In this document: in pieces, positions 5,273 through 10,108 of the stretch | Position numbering within the stretch: position 1 is the stretch's first letter | Layout: each line of letters begins with the position of its first letter | Origin: an uncultured Bacteroidales bacterium | GTDB taxonomy: Bacteria > Bacteroidota > Bacteroidia > Bacteroidales > UBA932 | Assembly: GCA_902488725.1 (NCBI GenBank) | Contig: CABTXO010000033.1 | Location: 1-10,108, forward strand | Length of the DNA stretch: 10,108 bases | Direction: 5' to 3' | The notes under the pieces: model-generated | Told to the model about the DNA's origin: nothing | Databases searched by the model: none | Seen by the model: only the letters and a program-made list of their open reading frames with translations | Made by a program: the position numbers and the translations under genes

Positions 5273-8200
5273 GATGCAGAATGTTCAGACAGTTTCGAGG
5301 CTTTGCGCTTCCTGCGGCTTTCCTGGCCGGTGGCGAAGGCACAATAGACGACCGGAATCAGGACCAGGGTGACCAGGGTGGAGATCGAAAGTCCCCAGCA
5401 GACCGTCATGCCCAGCGAACGCCACATCTCGGAACCCTCTCCGCGGCCGAGCGCCATCGGGAGCATGCCGAGCACGGTGGTCAGCGTGGTCATCAGGATC
5501 GGGCGGAACCGGCTGCGGGCCGCGGTCACGGAGGCCTCGACGATGCTCATCCCCCGCTCGCGCATCAAGATCGTGTAGTCGATCAGCACGATGCCGTTCT
5601 TCACCACGATGCCCAGCAGGATGATGATGCCGATCATGGCCATGACCCCCAGCGGCGTGCCCGTGATCCACAATCCCAGGATCACGCCCACCAGGGCGAA
5701 CGGAATCGAGAACATGATCACGAACGGACTCATGAAGGACTCGAACTGCGAAGCCATGACCATGTAGACCAGGATCAGGATCAGCAGAATCAGGGTGAGC
5801 AGGTCGCGGAACATGTCCTGCTGGTTCTCATAGTCACCGGTGATGGTGGCGGTCAGCTCGTTCGGGATCTGCGCTCCGTCGATGATCCGCTGCGCCGAGG
5901 CGACGGCTTCGCTCAAGGCATGTCCCTGGGCGATGATGCCGCGGACCGTGATGTAGCGGGAACGGTTTTTCCGTTCGATGGTCGGCGGAATCCGGGTCTC
6001 GACGATGGCGCCCAAGTCCTTGATGCGGATCGCCTTGCCGGCGGCATTGTACAGGACGATGTTCTCCAGGTCCTCGACGCTGGTCCGGAATTCGGGGGCG
6101 TAGCGCACCCGGATGCCGTACTCGTTGCCATCTTCCCGGTAGAAGGAACCGACCGCCCCGCTCATGGCGGCGCTGAACGCAGCCGCCGCCGTGGTGGAGT
6201 TGAGGCCGTTGAGCGCGAGCTTCGTTCGGTCGAAATCGACTTGATATTCAGGAGAATATGCATCGCGGCTCAGGGTCACCTGCGCAAAATTGGGATCGGC
6301 GAGCATGGCCGTCTGCAGCCGGCGCGCCACGGCATCCGTGGTCTCGAAGCTGTAGCCGTAGACTTCCACATCGACCGACGATGCGCCGCCCATGCCTCCC
6401 ATCCCTTCCGTGATGGAATATTTCCGCACCTCGGGGCAGGCGGCGAGATCCTTGCGCAGCAAGTCGGCAATGTCCGTCGTGGAACGCTTGCGGTTCTTCA
6501 TGGAACCCAGATTGATGTTCATCGAAATGATGTAGGATCCGTTCGACTGCATGCTGCCCCACGTGTTGTCGGCCGACGCCTGTCCGAAGCTGTAGCTGCA
6601 GACCTTGATTTCGGGCACCTGCCCGAGGACCTGCGCATAGAAGCGTTCGATGAACGCTTTGGTGACGGACTGTGCGGTGTTGACCGGCAGTTCGATGCTG
6701 ACATTCAGACGGCCCTGGTCGGAATGGGGAAAATATTCCGACTTGACCTGCGGGGCCAGAAGGATCATGACTCCCAGGAAGATGGCCAGCGCCCCCAGCG
6801 TGACCGCGAGGCGGTGCCGGGTGGCCCAGGCGATGATCCGGGCGTAGAAATCGGAGAAGGAGTCCAGGCCGTGCTCGACCGGGTCGAAGACCAGCCGGTG
6901 CAGTTTCCCGCTCTTGGGCTTGTTGCTCAGCATCCGCGAGCAGAGCATCGGGACCAGGGTCAGGGCGGCCGTGGTGGAGATGATCATGATGATGCTCACG
7001 ATCCAGCCCAGCTGGCGGAACATGATGCCCGCCATCCCGCTGATCAAGGTCAGCGGGATGAACACGCAGAGCATGGTCAGCGTGGAGGCGATGACGGAAA
7101 TGCCCACTTCGGCCGTGCCGTGCACAGCCGCCTCCCTGGGTTTTTCTCCCCGTTCCAGATGCGTGGAGACGTTCTCCAGCACCACGATGGCATCGTCCAC
7201 CACCATGCCGATCGCGATGGAAAGGGCGGACATGGAGATGATGTTCAGGGTGTTGCCCGTCGCATACAGGTACACCAGCGAGCCCAGCAGGGCGATCGGG
7301 ATCGACAGCACGATGATGAAAGTCGCCCGCCAACGGCCGAGGAAGACATACACGACCAGCATCACGACCAGCAGCGTGATCAGGATCGTGTCCTCCAGGG
7401 AATTGATCGAGTTCAGGATGTTCTCGGAAGAATCGATCACCGTCGTGATCCGGATGTCGGAAGGAAGCGTCTTCCCGATTCTCTTGAGTTCCCGCTTCAC
7501 GCCCTGGATGGTGTTCACGGAATTCGCGCCCGACTGCTTCTGGATGGCGATGGTCGCGGAGCGGGTGCCGTTCGTGTAGGCCTCCTGCTGACGCTCCTGC
7601 GCCCCGTCATGGACGGTCGCCACATCCCGGAGATAGACCAGTTTGCCACCGGAGTTGCCCACGACCACGTCCAGCAGCTCGGAAGGGTCGCCGAATTCTT
7701 TTTCGACCCGCAATGAATATGTGTTCGAACCGATGTCGATGTTGCCGCTGGGCACGTTCCGGTTTTCAGCCGCGATGATCCCGGAGATGACCCCCACGGA
7801 AAGTCCGTAGGACTGCAGTTTGTCAGGGTCGCAATAGACATTGATTTCCCGCTTGGGCGCGCCGTTCACGGAAACCGTGCCCACCCCGTCCACGCGGGCC
7901 AGCGGAGTGGTGACCCGCTCGTCCAGGATCACGTCGAGCCCCGGAAGGCTCTCCTGTGCCGTTGCGGACAGGATCATGATCGGGATGTCTTCCGCGCTGA
8001 ACTTGAAGAGCACCGGCATCGACGCCCCGTCGGGCAGGGAGGTGCTCACCAGGTCCAGCTTGTCCCGCACGTCGTTGCAGGCCTCGTCGATGTCCGTTCC
8101 GTAATTGAACTCCAGGATCACCAGGGAGATGTTCTCCCGCGAGCGAGAGGTCATGTCCTTGAGGTTCTGTACGGCGTTCAGGGAGTTTTCAAGCACCTTC

Positions 8201-8391
8201 GTCAGGTTCGTCTCGATGTCGGACGCGCTCGCACCCGGATAGGAACACATGACCATGACCACGTTGGCATCGAAGTCCGGGAACTGCGAAACGGAGGTCT
8301 TGATCAGCGAAAAGATGCCGAAGATGGCGAAGGCCAGGAACACCAGGGCCGTCGTCACCGGATGGTTCACCGCTGTTCTGTAGATACTCAT
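5269..8391 (-). CDS. RND efflux permease (AcrB-like, HAE type)
   Basis: A 1040-residue inner-membrane proton antiporter that takes substrates from periplasm or membrane and passes them to the TolC channel. TM1 is at about 10-30, the first porter domain at about 31-334, TM2-6 at about 335-482, TM7 at about 527-547, the second porter domain at about 548-860, and TM8-12 at about 862-1018. The proton-relay residues are present: D399/D400 in GMVVDDAIVVLENV (TM4), K931 in VVKNGIVLID (TM10), and R961 and T968 in the RxRPILMTT segment, matching AcrB D407/D408, K940, R971 and T978. The double Asp in TM4 is typical of drug (HAE) pumps rather than heavy-metal CzcA types. Length is full for the family and there is no break. 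A glycine/methionine loop (663-669, GMGGMGG) lies in the second porter domain. The tail is basic (RRKRK). The start is preceded by a Shine-Dalgarno-like site, and the stop overlaps the PII-like gene. Substrate unknown. Confidence 0.96.
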   Translation of the reverse strand: MSIYRTAVNHPVTTALVFLAFAIFGIFSLIKTSVSQFPDFDANVVMVMCSYPGASASDIETNLTKVLENSLNAVQNLKDMTSRSRENISLVILEFNYGTDIDEACNDVRDKLDLVSTSLPDGASMPVLFKFSAEDIPIMILSATAQESLPGLDVILDERVTTPLARVDGVGTVSVNGAPKREINVYCDPDKLQSYGLSVGVISGIIAAENRNVPSGNIDIGSNTYSLRVEKEFGDPSELLDVVVGNSGGKLVYLRDVATVHDGAQERQQEAYTNGTRSATIAIQKQSGANSVNTIQGVKRELKRIGKTLPSDIRITTVIDSSENILNSINSLEDTILITLLVVMLVVYVFLGRWRATFIIVLSIPIALLGSLVYLYATGNTLNIISMSALSIAIGMVVDDAIVVLENVSTHLERGEKPREAAVHGTAEVGISVIASTLTMLCVFIPLTLISGMAGIMFRQLGWIVSIIMIISTTAALTLVPMLCSRMLSNKPKSGKLHRLVFDPVEHGLDSFSDFYARIIAWATRHRLAVTLGALAIFLGVMILLAPQVKSEYFPHSDQGRLNVSIELPVNTAQSVTKAFIERFYAQVLGQVPEIKVCSYSFGQASADNTWGSMQSNGSYIISMNINLGSMKNRKRSTTDIADLLRKDLAACPEVRKYSITEGMGGMGGASSVDVEVYGYSFETTDAVARRLQTAMLADPNFAQVTLSRDAYSPEYQVDFDRTKLALNGLNSTTAAAAFSAAMSGAVGSFYREDGNEYGIRVRYAPEFRTSVEDLENIVLYNAAGKAIRIKDLGAIVETRIPPTIERKNRSRYITVRGIIAQGHALSEAVASAQRIIDGAQIPNELTATITGDYENQQDMFRDLLTLILLILILVYMVMASQFESFMSPFVIMFSIPFALVGVILGLWITGTPLGVMAMIGIIILLGIVVKNGIVLIDYTILMRERGMSIVEASVTAARSRFRPILMTTLTTVLGMLPMALGRGEGSEMWRSLGMTVCWGLSISTLVTLVLIPVVYCAFATGQESRRKRKASKLSEHSAS

Positions 8392-8397
8392 GACGGA

Positions 8398-8405
8398 TTC
8401 CTTTT
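8398..8405 (-). promoter_or_regulatory. Shine-Dalgarno-like site of the RND permease gene
   Basis: The minus strand reads AAAAGGAA ending 6 bases before the permease ATG at 8391, within the 18-base gap to the adaptor gene. It stands out because most starts in this window have no recognisable Shine-Dalgarno, and it supports the ATG at 8391 as the start. Confidence 0.55.
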
Positions 8406-8409
8406 CTGG

Positions 8410-9453
8410 TTAGCGGTCGGACAAGCGGACCGGGGATCCGCTCCGCAGCGAAGCCTGTCCCTTGGTCACGACCACTTCTCCCGCCTGCAGACCATCCAGA
8501 AGCTCGTACCGGGTGCCGAAATGGCGGCCGGGCGTCACGACCCGGACCGACACGGTGCTGTCTCCGTTCAGCACGAAGCCCTGCCGCTGTCCGGAGCCCA
8601 GCTGTTTCACGACCGCAGCATCCGGAACGGTCACGCTGTGGTTCGTGCCGAATTCCACCTTCACCCTGGCAAACATGCCCGGGCGCAGCCTCCGGTCTCC
8701 GTTCGGGACCACGATCTCGGTCGAGACCGTGTGGGTTGCGGGATCGATCGTCGGATAGATCCGGTTGACCTTGCCGGAGAAGGTCTCCCCGGGCAGGGCG
8801 TCGGCCGTGATTTCGACCGCATCCCCCCGGTGGATCTTCGTGTAGTCGGTTTCGGAAATCCCGACGAGGAGTTTCACGGGCGTGATCTGCTGCACCACAT
8901 AGATGGGCTGGCCGGCGTACATGTCGCCCCGGTCATAGTTGCGCGCAGACACGACACCGCTGACGGGGGAACGCAACAGCGTGTTTTCCAACAGATTGCG
9001 ATAGGTGCTACGGCTCACCTTATAGGACATCTCGATGGCATCCAGGTCCGATTTCGACAGACCGCCTTCGTCGTAGAGCATCTTCAGCCGTCCGTATTCC
9101 GTGGAATCGTTCGCCAGCTTGAGCCGGGCCTGGTCCAGCTGGACGCGGTTCATCTCGGCCAGCACCTGGCCGCGGGAGACGAAATCCCCCACCTCGGCGC
9201 GCAGCCGTTCGATCCGGCCGCCCGGCTGGGGTGCGATGTTGTTCACCGCGAAGGCCTGCACGGTGGACGTGTACACATCGGTCTGGGGGACATCCTCCAG
9301 CACTGCGGTGTCCACCGCGACCAACGTTGCTTGTACGGAATCCGCCGCGGCCGCAGGTCCGGCCGGAGCGCCTTTCCGGCTGCCGCTGCAGCCAATCGTC
9401 CCTGCGACGGCTCCCGCGACAAGCAACAGCTTGACAATCTTGTTCATATTCAT
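8410..9453 (-). CDS. RND periplasmic adaptor (membrane fusion protein), lipoprotein
   Basis: A 347-residue adaptor that bridges the RND permease and the TolC channel. The N-terminus is a lipoprotein signal: Lys5/Lys8, a hydrophobic core, then a lipobox ending in Cys22 (GTIGC, followed by SGSRKG). The mature protein should therefore be lipid-anchored in the periplasm. The two lipoyl half-motifs are at about 78-102 (GGRIERLRAEVGDFVSRGQ) and about 160-187 (LRSPVSGVVSARNYDRGD); between them lies a short helical hairpin of about 55 residues. Beta-barrel and membrane-proximal domains follow, with LRPGMFARVKV (256-266) and VPDAAVV (276-282) as family markers. The hairpin length suits docking to a TolC-type channel. 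The gene starts 6 bases after the channel gene's stop and ends 18 bases before the permease. A second ATG two codons in (9447) is an alternative start; the signal peptide works from either. Confidence 0.94.
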   Translation of the reverse strand: MNMNKIVKLLLVAGAVAGTIGCSGSRKGAPAGPAAAADSVQATLVAVDTAVLEDVPQTDVYTSTVQAFAVNNIAPQPGGRIERLRAEVGDFVSRGQVLAEMNRVQLDQARLKLANDSTEYGRLKMLYDEGGLSKSDLDAIEMSYKVSRSTYRNLLENTLLRSPVSGVVSARNYDRGDMYAGQPIYVVQQITPVKLLVGISETDYTKIHRGDAVEITADALPGETFSGKVNRIYPTIDPATHTVSTEIVVPNGDRRLRPGMFARVKVEFGTNHSVTVPDAAVVKQLGSGQRQGFVLNGDSTVSVRVVTPGRHFGTRYELLDGLQAGEVVVTKGQASLRSGSPVRLSDR

Positions 9454-9459
9454 GACGTT

Positions 9460-10108
9460 CTAATTATCTGATTTGCTGCGGAAGTCTTGGCCCAAGGTCT
9501 GTTCCAGCTGCGATTTGGCGACCAGGAAATTGTGGACGGCCTGACTGACCGCCAGCCGGGACTGGGTCAGGCCGAGCTGGGCGTCGTTGAGGTCGGTGAT
9601 CGTGCTGCGCCCGACCGCATAGGACTTGGCCGCGATGTCATAGGCCTTCCGGGCGGTCCGCTCCGCGTCCCGGGCTGCCGCGAGGCTCCGGATGTCCGTT
9701 TGCATGGCGGTCAGGTACTGCCGGATCGCGATCCGCAGCTTCCGCTCCGTGTCCATGCGCTGCAGGGCCAGTTCTGTGGCCTGCACCTTCGTCTGCCGGA
9801 TCTGGTTGGTCCGCTGCCCCCCGGAAAAGATCGGGATGTTCAGGCTGAGGCCGACGTAGGAATAGGGCGTCCATTTGTAGTTCTTGAACACGAAGTCGTT
9901 CGCCATCGCGCTGTAGTTGTAGGCAAATCCCAGGGCGAGGGACGGCAGAGTCGCATATTGCTGCATCCGGACCGTCGCGGCCAGCTGTTCCGCCTGCAGG
10001 GCCAGCTGCCGGAGGGCGGAGTTCCCGTCCAGCGAGGTCGAATCTCCGAGGGCAAGGTCGTAAGTCATTTCTTCAGAATAGTCGGACAGGGCACCCGACA
10101 CGTCCACC
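9460..10108 (-). CDS. TolC-family outer membrane efflux channel, C-terminal part
   Basis: An open frame that enters from the window edge, so only about the last 215 residues are seen and the true start is upstream; the first visible codon (GTG, Val) is internal. It shows the second half of an outer membrane efflux protein: a long helix with LRQLALQAEQLAATVRM, then LPSLALGFAYNY and YVGLSLNIPIFSGGQRTNQI (barrel strands with the well-conserved PIFSGGQR turn), then two long coiled-coil helices rich in Ala, Arg and Gln containing YAVGRSTITDLNDAQLGL, which is typical of the family's second repeat. In trimers this forms the outer membrane pore and periplasmic tunnel for the pump. It lies 6 bases upstream of the adaptor gene and is probably the first or an early gene of the operon; its promoter is outside the window. 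Confidence 0.94.
   Translation of the reverse strand, partial: VDVSGALSDYSEEMTYDLALGDSTSLDGNSALRQLALQAEQLAATVRMQQYATLPSLALGFAYNYSAMANDFVFKNYKWTPYSYVGLSLNIPIFSGGQRTNQIRQTKVQATELALQRMDTERKLRIAIRQYLTAMQTDIRSLAAARDAERTARKAYDIAAKSYAVGRSTITDLNDAQLGLTQSRLAVSQAVHNFLVAKSQLEQTLGQDFRSKSDN

Noticed and set aside
5281..7716. An 811-codon open frame on the plus strand, antisense to the RND permease.
   Set aside because: It is the mirror of a long GC-rich gene whose codon bias removes stops from this frame. Its translation is a low-complexity mix of His, Asp, Gln, Arg and Gly with no domain pattern, while the minus strand encodes a complete AcrB-like protein.
1..10108. Mobile elements, CRISPR arrays, toxin-antitoxin or defence genes, tRNA or rRNA.
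   Set aside because: No direct repeats with regular spacing, no transposase or integrase motif, no RNA gene signature; base composition and gene direction are uniform throughout.

Overview
The window looks like chromosomal DNA from a GC-rich member of the Bacteroidota, most likely the order Bacteroidales. The signs are a PSP1/RicT protein next to holB, with what appears to be the start of gldH just after it; a PorT-like outer membrane barrel; a TolC/adaptor/RND pump cassette followed by a small PII-like gene; and a TAnnTTTG-type promoter with only sporadic Shine-Dalgarno sequences. Genus cannot be read from the sequence. All recognised genes lie on the minus strand, so transcription runs from high to low coordinates. 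Coding density is very high: no gap exceeds about 100 bases, and there is no sign of an IS element, prophage, CRISPR array, tRNA or rRNA.

Right half (10108 to 4979): a tripartite efflux operon in the order outer membrane TolC-family channel (its N-terminal part is off the window), lipoprotein periplasmic adaptor, a 1040-residue RND permease, and a 97-residue PII-like protein. The permease and the PII-like gene share an ATGA stop/start. The first three should span the envelope and drive proton-coupled export. The small protein is a candidate cytosolic regulator of the pump.

Junction (4978 to 4880): a short spacer holds a good Bacteroidota promoter (a -33 TTG and TATCTTTG, 19 bp apart). An inverted repeat follows that would form a stem-loop at the very 5' end of the transcript, just upstream of the thioredoxin gene.

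Left half (4879 to 1): a tightly packed run of thioredoxin, PorT-like outer membrane protein, LOG-family phosphoribohydrolase, long-chain-type polyprenyl diphosphate synthase, DNA polymerase III delta' subunit (holB), RicT/PSP1 protein and six codons of a further gene, probably gldH. Gaps are 32, 14 and 6 bases, then a 4-base overlap, another 4-base overlap and a 1-base TGATG overlap. They probably form one transcription unit of unrelated housekeeping functions. I see no clearly new system. The points most worth a second look are the coupled PII-like gene with its Cys/His/Met-rich loop, and the promoter/hairpin leader of the thioredoxin gene.
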